From assembly GCA_023653785.1 (NCBI GenBank), contig JAMKCH010002890.1, positions 31,442 through 95,441 of the forward strand: a DNA stretch of 64,000 bases. The letters are read 5' to 3'. The position numbers were made by a program, and so were the translations under genes. Position 1 is the first letter of the stretch; every line of letters starts with the position of its first letter. Below the pieces are notes generated by a model, which saw only the letters and a program-made list of their open reading frames with translations, searched no databases and was not told where the DNA came from. This DNA comes from Ophioderma brevispina. Lineage: Eukaryota > Echinodermata > Ophiuroidea > Amphilepidida > Ophiodermatidae. Shown piece by piece: positions 23,560 to 33,867 of the stretch.

Positions 23560-23765
23560 TGCCTAAGGTGGGGGGGTTCCTAGGACCCAAGCATAATTAT
23601 CTCATTAACGGCAAGAAATTTTTAGTCTTTTTTTTTATTGAAAGAAGCTCATCGATAAGTTACACAATTACAGACAAAATATAAATAATCGAAAATATTT
23701 TTCACGAGTGAGAAACCGACGAAACAAATCTTGGTACTATGGAACCCCCCCCCCCCCTTAGGCAC
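23560..23765. mobile_element. Short TIR element with G-run ends (GTGCCTAAG...CTTAGGCAC)
   Basis: The ends are inverted: GTGCCTAAGGTGGGGGGGTT at the left and GGAACCCCC...CCTTAGGCAC at the right, about 206 bases apart. The interior is non-coding. It fits a miniature inverted-repeat element. No target-site duplication was identified. Confidence 0.6.
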
Positions 23766-24370
23766 TTTGTTAATCTGCTAAATGAAAGTTATACATCACT
23801 TTAAAAGTACATGTTTTAATCGTCAATCCCGCATTCTATGGTAAATTGTGTTGTGTTGCCATTTTTATTAATCGTAATCACAGTTCTCTTAAATTAAAGT
23901 AGCAGGTTTTTTATAACGTTAACCAAAATAATACAATACTAATAAAGAACGTGAATAATAAACCAAAATATCTAGAAACTGTGTATGCAGAATTATTCAC
24001 ATGCGTTTTACATTGTAATGATGTATTTAACCAAAAGTGTGTCATATAAAAGGCGACTCGCCAATTGAATCCGTTAAAGTGCTAATAAATCGGGTTTTAT
24101 GCTGCTATTATAGGTACGTTATTTGATATGCGTCACGTAGATTCCATAATTACAAATACCTTGAATGTGATATCATTTGTTTAATGTATTGCCATTTGTT
24201 ATAATACTTTTTATTATGTTCATCCTTGCGACGTTTATGAATGAAAAGCAACTTTGATTCTAAAACAAAACACTTTGTAATCCAATAATCATCCATTTCC
24301 CCTATTTTTATTCGAAAGCCGCCTGAGATGGTTGTTTGTATTTAACTCTCTCTCTCTCTTTCTTCCCTAG

Positions 24371-24490
24371 CATCAAGAAGCTTACGTCAAGTACATGACA
24401 GACATCGCTATCGCATTTGGCGCCGACGATGCAAATGCGGCCAATTTAGAAATGCAAGCTGTACTTGCCTTTGAGAAAGAACTAGCTCAG
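24371..24490 (+). CDS. M13 peptidase exon: AY..YM...A...G segment
   Basis: A strong pyrimidine tract and CCCTAG precede it, and GCTCAG|GTTTGA follows. Its forty codons are without a stop, in phase 0 at both ends. They start HQEAYVKYMTDIAIAFGADD and end LAFEKELAQ. M13 enzymes have AY..YM..v..l.G........M..vl.FE..LA at this position, so identity and frame are clear. This exon appears free of lesions. The segment that should precede it (GGWP and the LPxRxYY region) was not found between 10.4 and 24.4 kb. Confidence 0.88.
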
Positions 24491-24639
24491 GTTTGATACA
24501 ATGGTTATTTCCCTAATTTAATTTGTTTGTTTGTTGTGTGATTTTGATTAAAATCTTAATGGTTGATAAAAACGCAAACATTTATAATCGAAAGAGGAAT
24601 AACTTAGTACAATTAAGGTATATAATATTAATAATCATC

Positions 24640-24775
24640 GTCGTTATCGCAATAATCATCATCATCAATATCATCGTCGTCATCATCATCAATATAATCG
24701 TCGTCATCATCGTCATCATCAATTTCATCGTCGTCATCATCATCATCATCATCATCAAAATAATAATAGAAATAG
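24640..24775 (+). repeat. ATC/GTC trinucleotide microsatellite
   Basis: Mixed ATC and GTC units lie within the 376-base intron between two M13 exons. The long isoleucine-rich and methionine-rich open frames here are artefacts of the repeat. Confidence 0.9.
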
Positions 24776-24866
24776 AAACAAGCATATAACCTGCGTGTTA
24801 AAAAGGCAGAATCACAAAGCAGTTATACAATTTACTTTTGATTTTCACTATTTTGATTTATAATAG

Positions 24867-24938
24867 GCAAAAGCTGCAAGTACCAAAACATCGACACTAG
24901 AAATGACGGTAGCCGACATGAACGATATGTATCCAGAG
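24867..24938 (+). CDS. M13 peptidase exon: short MTVADMNDMYPE segment
   Basis: Acceptor TTATAATAG, donor CCAGAG|GTAACT. Its twenty-four codons are open, phase 0 at both ends: AKAASTKTSTLEMTVADMND, then MYPE. It corresponds to the YN.Mt..eL....P stretch of M13 enzymes, and the next exon continues with INWNEF as expected (P.i.W..y). Confidence 0.85.
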
Positions 24939-25219
24939 GTAACTGCTTTTGTACATAGTCTAGAAGATTATATGGGTTCCCATGCCTCCCCCCTTAAAAC
25001 TAAAGTATAACATGATTTTAGAACAACTATGCCATCTTCGTCAAGAATTCTGTTACCAAAATCAAATATTGTCCCACGGGGTCCGTTTGGCGGCCATCTT
25101 GGATTAAGAAGGGTTAATCGTACAAAGTGGTTTAATTTAGTTGAAAAGTATCTGATTTGTCTCCTTTCAAGGAATCAGAAAACGTAGAGTGTGGCATATT
25201 GTGGTGTTCAGTTACAGAG

Positions 25220-26880
25220 ATTAATTAATAATTAATAATAATTAATAAATGTCACTTACAAAGCGCTGCAGCAAAGTATCTAAGCGCTGTACATAATCAC
25301 ACAAACAAACCAAAAATACAGTTTCTTAATCTGTAAATTAAATGAATACAATATAAAATAAATATAAACTTAATGATTTTAACATTTTAATTATTAAAAA
25401 AGAAAGAAAGAGGTTCAGCATATGACCAATTTGCCATCCAAACTAACTCACTCTGATAAAAAAAGGTATGTCTTCAGTCTATTTTTTAAAGAGTTTTAAA
25501 AGTGGAAACAGTTGGTGCATTTCTAACATCCACCGGGAGGCTGTTCCACATACGGGGAGCTGCAATGGCAAAGCCCGGTACCCATACATAGTCCTACTTC
25601 GTGGACCAGCACCAAGAAGACCTTTCGACGATGAGCGTAGAGAAATACTAGAATTATAATCCGAGATAAGGTCCTCGAGGTACTTAGGAGCCATCCATTT
25701 CTTATCTTATAGGTAATGAGTAAGATTTTGAAACGGATGCGGTCTTTAAATGTGCGTGTTCCGATCGTTTTTGGGACCCCCTGATTTACCCGGAAGTAGT
25801 ATCGATTTTGATATCAGATGAAAGGCCGTATTTTTCTCATTGTCGCCCTGAAATTTGAGCCCTCATATCCATTTCATTTCCGTTTTAATGGTTAACCTTC
25901 CAACATGATCAATATTGGCACAGTATTGAATAGGGCTTTGCAATATGCATTTTATTGGTTCTACCATCAAAACCGCAAGTTTGTTTCCCACGGTACTTGA
26001 TGGAGGGTATATGCAAGTGCCAGGCACTCATATCAAGTAGAGCACACAACAGACATAAATCGGAACATGCACCTTTAACTTTTAGCCAGTGTAGATTGTT
26101 CAGAACAGGCGAAATGTGATCATATCGGTTTGTCAAAGGGACAATTAAGTCTCGCTGCTGAGTTCTGTACACGTTGTAAAGGTGCAATATGACTGAAAGG
26201 AAGACCACACAACAGAGAATTATTAGTCTAATCTAGTGGACACAAAAGCGTGAAGCAAGCGTCCTGGGGAATTTTGATCTAAATACCTACGGATCCGTCC
26301 AATCTTGTAGATTTCAAAAGACGCAGAGCGTGCAATGTTCCTAATATGATCTTTCGTTAGAAGTGTCCTATCCAGTGTAACACCAAGATCCTTAGCAGAG
26401 TCTCCAGTGTTGATTCTGGCATCACCGATAACAATAGCTGGTAGACTGGAAGGAGTGCGATGCTTAGAATGAAAGTGCATATCTCCGTCTTCGAATCATT
26501 CAGCATAAGCCTATTGGTGATGGCCCAAGATCTTACATCAGAGATACAACTTTCCAATTTGTTAATAGCTTCAGATGTCTTGGATAACTGCAGTACTAAA
26601 TATAGTTGTGTGTCACCTTCATAAATCACGTGCATAATTCCGATATGTGCACCAATCACGTCACTCAAAGGACCAATATAGGCCTATAGGATGAAATCAA
26701 GAGGCCCCTTGACAGATCTCTGTGGGGTATCGCACGGAAGGATATGTATGTCTGAAAGCTTATCATTCACAACAGCTTGGGAACGATTAGTAAGATATGA
26801 TTTAAACCATCGTAACACAGTGCCCTCGAAAATGATGGAATGTGTGATGGTGTCAAATGCGGCAGAATATAGCTTATGAT
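25220..26880 (-). mobile_element. 5'-truncated, dead CR1/L2-like LINE
   Basis: Read on the minus strand from 26872, reverse-transcriptase motifs appear in order: SAAFDTITHSII, VLRWFKSYLTNRSQAVV, CDTPQRSVKGPL (for PQGSVLGPL) and VIYEGDTQLYL (for YADDTQLYL). Then come LNDSKTE, LGVTLD, YKIGRIRRYL, RLLHAFVSTRLD, LTNRYDHISPVLNNLHWL and YLEDLISDY. The catalytic YADD aspartates are altered and frames shift several times. The 3' end carries an AGCGCTGCAGC-containing tail and ATTAATTA-type repeats (25222-25250), typical of CR1/L2. It sits antisense in the intron between 24938 and 28303. Confidence 0.85.
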
Positions 26881-27069
26881 AGCTTATGAAATGATGTGCA
26901 ATTTTACGTCATATGGATATGTACGTACATTGACAAAAATATATTAATGTTCAAAGACTAGGAATATAAAGCAATCACTTATCACACTTGCTTGCCGTCG
27001 TGAGCGGTATACACTAAAAACACGACGGTAACACAACAAAGATGAATCTATAGAGGACGTAATGTACTT

Positions 27070-27300
27070 TCGTTGCTGGCGACAGGGGATGGCGGCCAAG
27101 AAATCCCAAATTTAGACATCGCCATTAGTTTAACACGTAAAACGAAATCTTGCCGAAACATTCTGAAATTTGTATATGTTGTCAAGGAATATCTTCTCAT
27201 TCCAAAACTGTTGTAGCTGAAAAATCAACTCCACTGTAGAGGTTATTTCTGATTTTTTTTTTGTATGAATAACAGACGTGGACGTTCTCATACTACAACA
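27070..27300 (+). repeat. Solo arm of the 21-22.5 kb foldback family
   Basis: GGCGGCCAAG, CCAAATTTAGACATCGCC, ACACGTAA, CATTCCAAAACTGTTGTAGC, TCCACTGTAGAGGTTATTTC and TGAATAACAGACG match the left arm of 21060-22540 in order and orientation. Confidence 0.65.
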
Positions 27301-27814
27301 CCGGTAAATGGGTGACGATTCATATCGTTGGACACTGTTGTTTTCTTCCTTTTCTATCAATTTTTTGCTTAGAAAAAATAACTTAAGAGAATATTATACA
27401 GACTTATTCTTCACTTTCATAAGCTATTCCTACAAATTTAAAATATGTTTACTCTTTCGGGTGGATTACTTTAATCGTTTAGCCAAAAATGCCTTGATTT
27501 ATATAAGACATCTATTTCTCTCCAACCTCCGAAGATCATGTGTTTATTGTGGAAATATAACTGCTATAGCCTATAAGTATAGCCCCGGAGTATAACCATA
27601 TTCATACCTTTCAATTGGAAATTTCTATTTTGCACGCCCTTTCCTTTTAAAGGAATTTTTATTGAAGTATTGACCAAGTCCTACAAGATGACAGTATTAG
27701 TTTTGAGATTTAAGCTGATTCTAACTTGTATGCATGGTCTATGTTGTTAACCCCTGTTACCGTATTGTGACCTTTGACGCCATTCGTATCATGTCGAAAA
27801 TTTGCGTAATTCCT

Positions 27815-27985
27815 TTTGACCAATTTTGGTATAAAATTGGATTGATTGAGCCCATGTGCATTGGTCGAGCTATGAGTTGCAAATATTGGGCGGGAGACAG
27901 TCGATCCCAATATTTTAAAACTCATAGCGAGGCCAATAAATATTGGGCGTAAACCATCCAATTCTATCATTACTCAGTTTTGGAT
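27815..27985. mobile_element. Hairpin (foldback MITE-like) element
   Basis: The arms pair around about 27900: CCAATTTTGGTATAAAATTG, then GGTCGAGCTATGAGTTGCAA and ATATTGGG, against CCCAATATTTTAAAACTCAT, AGCGAGGCC, ATCCAATTCTAT and CAGTTTTGG. It is non-coding, in an intron of the M13 gene. Confidence 0.7.
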
Positions 27986-28302
27986 CCAATATTTTCCTAC
28001 ACATGAATTCAATGAAACATAATAATGGTTAATATCGGATGTTGGATATCTGAGATATTCGTATGTTGACAGAACAAGAAGAAAACCATTGAGAAACAAG
28101 GATAATAAGAAGCTTCCTAGGTTTATAAAATTTAAAGCAAAACGCTGGGAAATGTCAAATGCTTGAATTCGTCCAGAGCGTGCCAGATATTGTCAATATA
28201 ATACAGCTCAGGAAGTCGATGTAACTAGATGCAATTCGACAACTCCTTTACAGGAGACTCTAAATGGTTAAAATAAAATTGGTTATACTTTTCCTCAAAC
28301 AG

Positions 28303-28443
28303 ATAAACTGGAATGAATTTTTGACCACCATACTGCCAGAGAGTGTTTTGGTTTTTCGGACCAATCACGGAGATTTACTTGATCAACCACGATTCAGAGT
28401 ATCTGCGAGCAGCGCTCGATATCATCAACAGCAAACCAACAAG
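28303..28443 (+). CDS. M13 peptidase exon: INWNEF...YL.AALDIINSKPTR, frameshifted
   Basis: Acceptor CTCAAACAG, donor AAG|GTAGGC. The first frame reads INWNEFLTTILPESVLVF. The family match then continues in another frame as GPITEIYLINHDSEYLRAAL and DIINSKPTR, ending after two bases of a codon. The 141-base length is one too many for the flanking phases, placing a one-base insertion near 28350-28362, in a run of T. It corresponds to the M13 stretch W..fl......v......v.Y..YL..l..ii....R before the YMxW segment. Confidence 0.83.
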
Positions 28444-28754
28444 GTAGGCTACTAATAATCAAACAAACAAAATCAAACAAAGCAAAACAGACAATCTTAC
28501 ACCAAACAAAAAGAACACAAACACACACACACACAAATACAGGATTTTATAAATATCCTTTTCACCAAGATCACAGCGCTGTTGTATTATTATTATTACG
28601 ATGCCATCAGAAATCGTCATAATCAGTTCGCTTCATCTTGGTGGCTGCAAACCAAGCGCGAATCCCAATCAGCAGTGTACTTGGACTGTAGTATTACAAA
28701 TTAACAAATCATTTAAGATTAAGTTCTGCTCAGATAACAAACTAATGTTGGAAT

Positions 28755-28870
28755 GCAGCGGGGCTCGAACGCGCGATTTGCAATTTACAACATTCTTAGA
28801 GGATCATGGGTCCTGTACCACATGTGCTCTCATTAGTAATTTGGGTTACCGTACCAGCTCTTTGATATTT
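28755..28870 (-). repeat. Possible tRNA-derived SINE fragment
   Basis: On the minus strand, GCGCGTTCGAGCCCCGCTGC contains a good RNA polymerase III B box (GTTCGAGCC), and GAGAGCACATGTGGTACAGG about 50 bases upstream is A-box-like. Cloverleaf pairing is poor, so it is a SINE head or tRNA relic rather than an intact tRNA gene. Confidence 0.4.
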
Positions 28871-28889
28871 CAATATTTTCTTATATCAG

Positions 28890-29109
28890 GTTGGTATCCG
28901 ATTGGATGCTATGGTTATGCTTCGAAGCTACCACTTTGTATCTAAAAGATGACAGTCCAAAATTTATTACGATATTCAGGCGTTCATTACTGGAAGACAC
29001 CAAACCAATTTAATTTCAAGACTGTGTAAAGGTTACCAATCGTAATCTACAGCAGGCCAGTGGGCGTCTTTTCGTTGACGAATATTTTGCCGATGAAAGT
29101 AAAACGATG
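28890..29109 (+). CDS. M13 peptidase exon: W(M)LW...CV...L..A.G.LF...F...SK, one in-frame TAA
   Basis: Acceptor TTATATCAG, donor ACGATG|GTAAGT. With the two bases carried from the previous exon it gives R then LVSDWMLWLCFEATTLYLKD. Later come IFRRSLLEDTKPI, a TAA, and FQDCVKVTNRNLQQASGRLF plus VDEYFADESKTM. This is the M13 run yM.W......YL......F...L.G......CV..v...l..A.G.lfv...F...SK. The length (220) keeps phase, so the stop at about 29017-29019 is either a real nonsense change or a pair of compensating indels in the AT-rich CCAATTTAATTTCAAG. Confidence 0.85.
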
Positions 29110-29194
29110 GTAAGTAAACAACAACAAAACCACAACAATGTTCAAAAGCTGGTTGGATCCTTTGACCTAAGGCTATAACCATCCACCATAAATA

Positions 29195-29345
29195 CGCCTT
29201 AAACCCATAATGGACACAACCACCCATCCACATGCATGCACAACAAACACACCCATACACCCACCACCCACAAAAAACCACCCACCCCACACCCACACAT
29301 ATACCCATCCAAACAGGGTACCTCCATGTAAATCCACACACACAT
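29195..29345 (+). repeat. C/A-rich simple repeat (CACCCA-type)
   Basis: Irregular CACCCA, ACACAC and CCCACC units in an intron. The open frame on the other strand is a by-product. Confidence 0.7.
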
Positions 29346-29413
29346 TCGTAAGGAAATGGAAAGAATGTTAAATTGACTGTACTTTACTAATGAATAATTG
29401 ATGTTTGATTTAG

Positions 29414-29510
29414 ATTGAGGAGATGGCGAAAGCTATGTCGGTGGTTAGGGAGATTTAGTATCCAAATATGGTAGTTTGGCGACGACGTTAAAGAAGAGAT
29501 ATCCCAAAAG
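29414..29510 (+). CDS. M13 peptidase exon: IEEMAKAMSVVREI...GDDVKEEISQK, frameshifted
   Basis: Acceptor TTTGATTTAG, donor AAAAG|GTAACG. The phase-0 start reads IEEMAKAMSVVREI and then a stop. The phase-0 end reads FGDDVKEEISQK in another frame. The M13 family has the helix v..Mi..ir..F...l..l.WmD..T...A..K here. The length of 97 is one over 96, so a one-base insertion (or two-base loss) in about 29455-29475 restores the joining frame with exon 30820-30894. The middle portion has no unbroken frame, so its residues are uncertain. Confidence 0.7.
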
Positions 29511-29574
29511 GTAACGACCAATCACGGCCCATTTTATCGATGCACGCTCTCCTTTCTCAATGTGGTGGAGAATA

Positions 29575-29722
29575 CAGGCGCGATCTAAGGAGGGGGCGGA
29601 GGGGCGCGCGCCTCCCGGTAAATTCTGCAACATCTTGCAAAATCAGCCAATTTGGACAAGTTTCAGCCTTCAGCCCCACCCCGGTAATTTTGGACGTTTT
29701 TCAATCATGGATCCGACCCCTG
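29575..29722 (-). mobile_element. MITE with CAGGGGCGGATCCA-type inverted ends (copy 1)
   Basis: The ends are CAGGCGCGATCTAAGG and ATGGATCCGACCCCTG. The interior on the minus strand has AAAATTACCGGGG, GGGGCTGAAGGCTG, TTTTGCAAGATGTTGCAGAA and GGAGGCGCGCGCCCC. It matches copies at 54638 and 59798. The ends and size suggest a hAT-type non-autonomous element, but no clear 8-base target duplication remains. Confidence 0.75.
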
Positions 29723-30819
29723 ATATGCCTCGTAATAGGATCATTTCCCGGACAATCGATCAAAACAAATCACGGGAACACATGCTGTAGTCGCAAGGAA
29801 GATTCCCGCGCGCTAAGATAGGTGATTGTGATCAACGCTGTGATTTTGTTGGACCGATTGCTGGGGCCAAAGATCCTATACTGGCACTATTTACAGCGGA
29901 ATTCAGGAGAACAGAAACCAATACGGATAAGGTCGACGGGGAGGGATTGTCGCAACCCTTTTTAGGCCTAGGTAAAAAATCTCAAGAACTCCGTCGTAGT
30001 GCGCGAGCATGCAAGAGCCGTCTTCAAGTATTTCATGTTGAAGCACCTATGTCGGACAGAGAACCAGATAGCTAGCCGCTTTAAATCCAGAGGGAGTTTC
30101 TTTTGTACCGGCAACCCTTGAACATGGGTAAAGAGGGAGTCGCGTTGTGGAAAGAAAGACGTGCTACCAACAAGAAACTCTATTGGTATTGAAACTGGTG
30201 AGCATTTTCCACCCGGAGCAGACTCCTCATGGGATGATTGCGATGCCTCAACCAGATGAGAACCAGAAAACGGCTACCTGCAAGCGACAAGGACACTAAC
30301 TGTGATGTGGAAACAGCACCACAGACATGGAACATCTCTGGGTTGCCCCAGAGTGGGCAACAATGCACAGACAAGGACCTTGCAGAATTCAGTGAAGCAG
30401 AAGACATTGTCTACCCACCTCTGGCTGCGATCAAATTTGAGAACACTGCGGTTGGAACGATAAGAAAATGACCTGCTTTAAGTTACCCGGAATTTAGAAT
30501 GAAGTTTGAAACAAAAAAAAATCAGTCCTATTCCCATCCTTGGGTAAGCAAAGAAACAGAACGATTATGGCTGGTTATCCAGGACAAAATGTAATTTGAA
30601 GGCTTATCTTATGACCGGATTCTTATAGAATGGCACTGCCAATCTGTGTACAAAAGGTATCATGTGTTTTCTCAGCAAACAATATTGTATAATACGGTGA
30701 CCTCAGCACTGATTATCATATATTTCAAGCCCAGGTTTTACGTCAGTGTGAGTTTGGACAAACTAATAGTGGTCAACTGACAAACGTAATAAAATGCCTT
30801 ATACATTTCACACTTGAAG

Positions 30820-30894
30820 CTAAATGATATGAGGATCATTGTTGCATATCCCGATCATATCAACGATGCAGAATCTAGACAAGGTTACGAAGAG
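30820..30894 (+). CDS. M13 peptidase exon: LNDMRIIVAYPDHI...Y segment
   Basis: AG at 30818-30819, donor GAAGAG|GTAGGT. Twenty-five open codons, phase 0 at both ends, read LNDMRIIVAYPDHINDAESR and then QGYEE. They match the M13 A..KL..i...iGYPd.i......l...Y stretch. The previous exon's final QK joins naturally to LNDM. This is the last exon found. The following family segments (the N-terminal part of the catalytic domain) were searched for by eye and not seen. Confidence 0.84.
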
Positions 30895-33428
30895 GTAGGT
30901 TTTGTACGTTTTTTATTTTTTAATTCACACCTCTTTTTATCAGTCTTCTCTCGTCTTCTTCCTCTTCCTTTATCTTTTTCTCTTTTCCTTCACATTTTCC
31001 TTTTCCTTTTAACCTATATTTATTTTATAAGCAATATAACACTTCTTGGGAAGAGCGCCCCAAACTTAAAAAAATGCACAGTCGCATATACTTGGATATT
31101 ACATATACCTGTCAATGGTAAGCTCGAAATTCTCTATGTGTTAAACAGGAAGGGAAGTTGTAATTAGAATAATTTATATCGGGAATCCCGATATTAATAT
31201 AAAACGGATGCTGAATGAAATAGCTGGGAAATGCACGTGAGTATCTACGTTCATCCATCAGCTGTGTCTCCCCAATTCTAAGTTACCAAAATCCCTTCAA
31301 TGACAATTTTGAGCAGCCCCCTTCACAAGTATAGTTCCAAGACAAGTTTCTCAACACAAATGTAAAAATCTCTCAAAATTATCAAATTGGTGGCGATCCC
31401 CCCAAAAAATATTTCCTTTTTTCAAAGTTTTTAAAACAATCATTATTACAATGATTACAATGATCTTTTATTAAATATGTGATTGGCCAAAGTCGGCCGT
31501 AAGATGAAGTGGTTAATGCTCTAAATTCTATATTTTCCTAATCTTAGTCAGATCAGAAGCCAAAGTCCTACAGTGAAAACGAGGATCAATGTGATTGTGA
31601 TTTTGTGCTGCTGTACGGTTGAAATATGCTTGTAACATTTCTGTTCTAAGATCCAGTAAATCGTAATACGGATCCACGCAGACTTTGATAAATGGACATG
31701 GTATATTTACAGGTATCATTTGGCAATTCTAAATAAGGAGAACATTGGATTTTTTAAACCTGAAGATAGTTCAAAAGAACCCAAATGTTAAAAAAACATA
31801 CACCAGGATCCAAGGGATTAAAGAGACAATAGGAGAACACAAAATATACAATATAAAAAACACCAGTCTCAACTGTGTGCTGGATAAAAGTCTAGAACAG
31901 AAGGAAAAAGCTAAACACGTTTGACACTATAAAAATATCATTATCATTAACAGCTCACTTGCTTAGAACTTATGATCGGTCTGAAATATTTTGTTAATAA
32001 CAGCATCACATCGACCCTCATGTTCGGTATGAACTTGAGCTCTGACCCTGACACTTAATCCAAATAGGAAGTTGGAAGTTTAAAGCGCCAAATTTTATTT
32101 TACGACCGAATTGGCAATTATAGGAACCTGCAAGAGGTGTTACAGTGTCTTCCCACAATACCAATTTTCCAATTCACTTTTAACACGGGTTGTACTGGTT
32201 TATAGTGCCCAAAATGTGATGAATGAACAGAACTCAAGTTAAGTACTTTTTGTGTCACTATAAATTCAGGTGACAACCAGTGCAAAAAATGTATTGGAAG
32301 AACTGCATGTGGGAAGAACACTATACATAGTCTGGAAGGGGTTATACCGTCGTTGGACGGTACAAAGTGACTTTTGTTTTAAATCTTACCTTATCCTTCA
32401 GCTGGGCCCCATACCAGATGACAAACGTAGTTGCTGCAGTCTTAGGTGTGGAAAGGCATGGCAAATCAAGAGCAAAATCTTGCTCTGTTGGGAGACGCAG
32501 ATTTCAGCGATGAATATCCTAGCATGGTAAAAAAGATGACGAATCCAGGCAAACGCAATGATATAACTGATCAAAACAGTTATAAATCCAACAACACTAA
32601 CCCTGTTCATGTGATTTTAACACCCGTTTGGAAAGTTATATTCCCCCCTACTTCTTTACTATTGCTTTTTCCGATCTCTTATGGACACTTCTGTCCAGAG
32701 ATAGAGAGTACATGAAGAAGGAGTTGTGGAATTCAACTGGTTTTGATTGTTGAAATCACAGAAACCTAATGGAAGGTTTGAAATCGTACCGGTGAGAAGA
32801 GTCTCTTTGTGGATCACAAAGGAGGCCAATAGTGGAAGGATTGGGCTTGCAAGTATTAGTTTCATTATGAAGATAGGAAAGCAGTAACGTTTAAATTGTT
32901 TTAACTGTATATTGTTAATATATCTAAGTGGAAGTAAACATTTTAAACTTTATTTGATGTAGAGATTCCATGTTGTAAGTGTTTGAACTGATCTTCTGAT
33001 CATTTAATGTTTCTTTTGAATCAAGGTGAAACATCGTGTCCAAAATGGTTTCAAAATTTCCATGCAATCATATTTTATTTTGATATGAATTTCAGGAAAC
33101 AACCGCCATGATGCTTTGAACACAAATGATAGTCAGTGATTGAATTTACAGCACTAATCATTTGTTTTTAAACAAGGTTTGTTCTGATTTAATTGTTCTT
33201 CACTGCATACCAACGTTTAAATAACGTTGGTGTGTGGTGGGTGGGTGGTGTGTGTGAGTGTGTCGTGTGCGAGCACGCGGTGTGTGTGTGGAATCGGACA
33301 AAACCCGATTCAGAAGGCTTACAAAAACTTGTCATAACTTTTGAATCAAAAAGCCAAATTACACCCAAAAAAACACTCTTGTTAACGATGAGATTATGAA
33401 CAAACCAAATCTTTATAAATAATTAAAA
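30895..33428. other. No gene confirmed; a few unplaced minus-strand frames
   Basis: A CT-rich tract lies at 30920-31020. Minus-strand frames at 32659-32865 (signal-peptide-like start MKLILASPILPLLASF), 32118-32321 (contains WKIGIVGRHCNTSC) and 31528-31719 look less random than most but do not join into a gene I recognise. A GT-rich stretch lies at 33225-33290. Confidence 0.3.
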
Positions 33429-33867
33429 CAGGCCTGTCTACCGTCATGAAAATTTTGATGGGCGTTACTATCCGGGTCACTACGGTGCATAGCCTTTACC
33501 ATCGGCCCTCGTTGTGCAGTATCACTCCGCGACACAACACTGCGGTACGTTCTAATAAGGTCCGAACTTAGTTCATCGAGCCCTGGTTCACGGAGGTGAT
33601 AAACAAACGTGTGTTATACGCAGGCCGTGCGTTGTGGCACCCTTTATACCAGTTTTGCATTGTTTCTACCATGCAAGTGGAACGAATAGGCATTCTAAAT
33701 GGCCGGTTATTTCCTAACTAGCGGCTTACCATCCGTCTCCTTCAGGTAAAAATCGGCGCTTATCCCGTGTATACGGCGGCTATGGGAATCATCACAACAA
33801 AATGGCCGCTCTTAATTTCCCATCACTTCAAAATGGCCGAGTTGTGACGTCAGCGTAGACAGGCCCT
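33429..33867. mobile_element. Non-autonomous TIR element, about 440 bp
   Basis: GGCCTGTCTAC at 33431 returns as GTAGACAGGCC at 33855-33865, with further imperfect pairing inward (CGTCATG against TGACGTCA). The interior is GC-rich compared with the flanks, non-coding, and has two AAAATGGCCG motifs near the right end. No target-site duplication could be assigned. Confidence 0.75.

Larger units (their letters stand above)
6135..30894 (+). other. M13 (neprilysin/ECE-like) metallopeptidase gene, partial, at least nine exons
   Basis: This is the span of the exons described separately below. M13 enzymes are type II membrane zinc endopeptidases that cleave peptides outside the cell. The exons run in family order from the CxxxxxC juxtamembrane motif to the YPD segment that precedes the catalytic core, about 340 codons, against about 700-750 for a full-length member. 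The zinc-binding HExxH, the NAYY motif and the third-ligand ExxxD were not found up to base 64000, so the catalytic half must lie beyond the window or is lost. Exons 6700-6854, 28303-28443 and 29414-29510 have lengths off by one for their splice phases, and 28890-29109 has one in-frame TAA. The gene may be functional with consensus errors, or it may be a pseudogene. Confidence 0.8.

Noticed and set aside
24523..24789. 88-codon isoleucine-rich frame and its 67-codon methionine-rich counterpart
   Set aside because: Both are translations of the ATC/GTC microsatellite in an intron.
28755..28870. Functional tRNA gene
   Set aside because: B box present, but acceptor and D stems do not pair; kept only as a possible SINE.
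31528..32865. Minus-strand glycosyltransferase-like gene (frames with WKIGIVGRHCNTSC and a signal-like N-terminus)
   Set aside because: The W.IG..G..C...C resemblance is short, the frames do not join through plausible splice sites, and no catalytic motif was seen.
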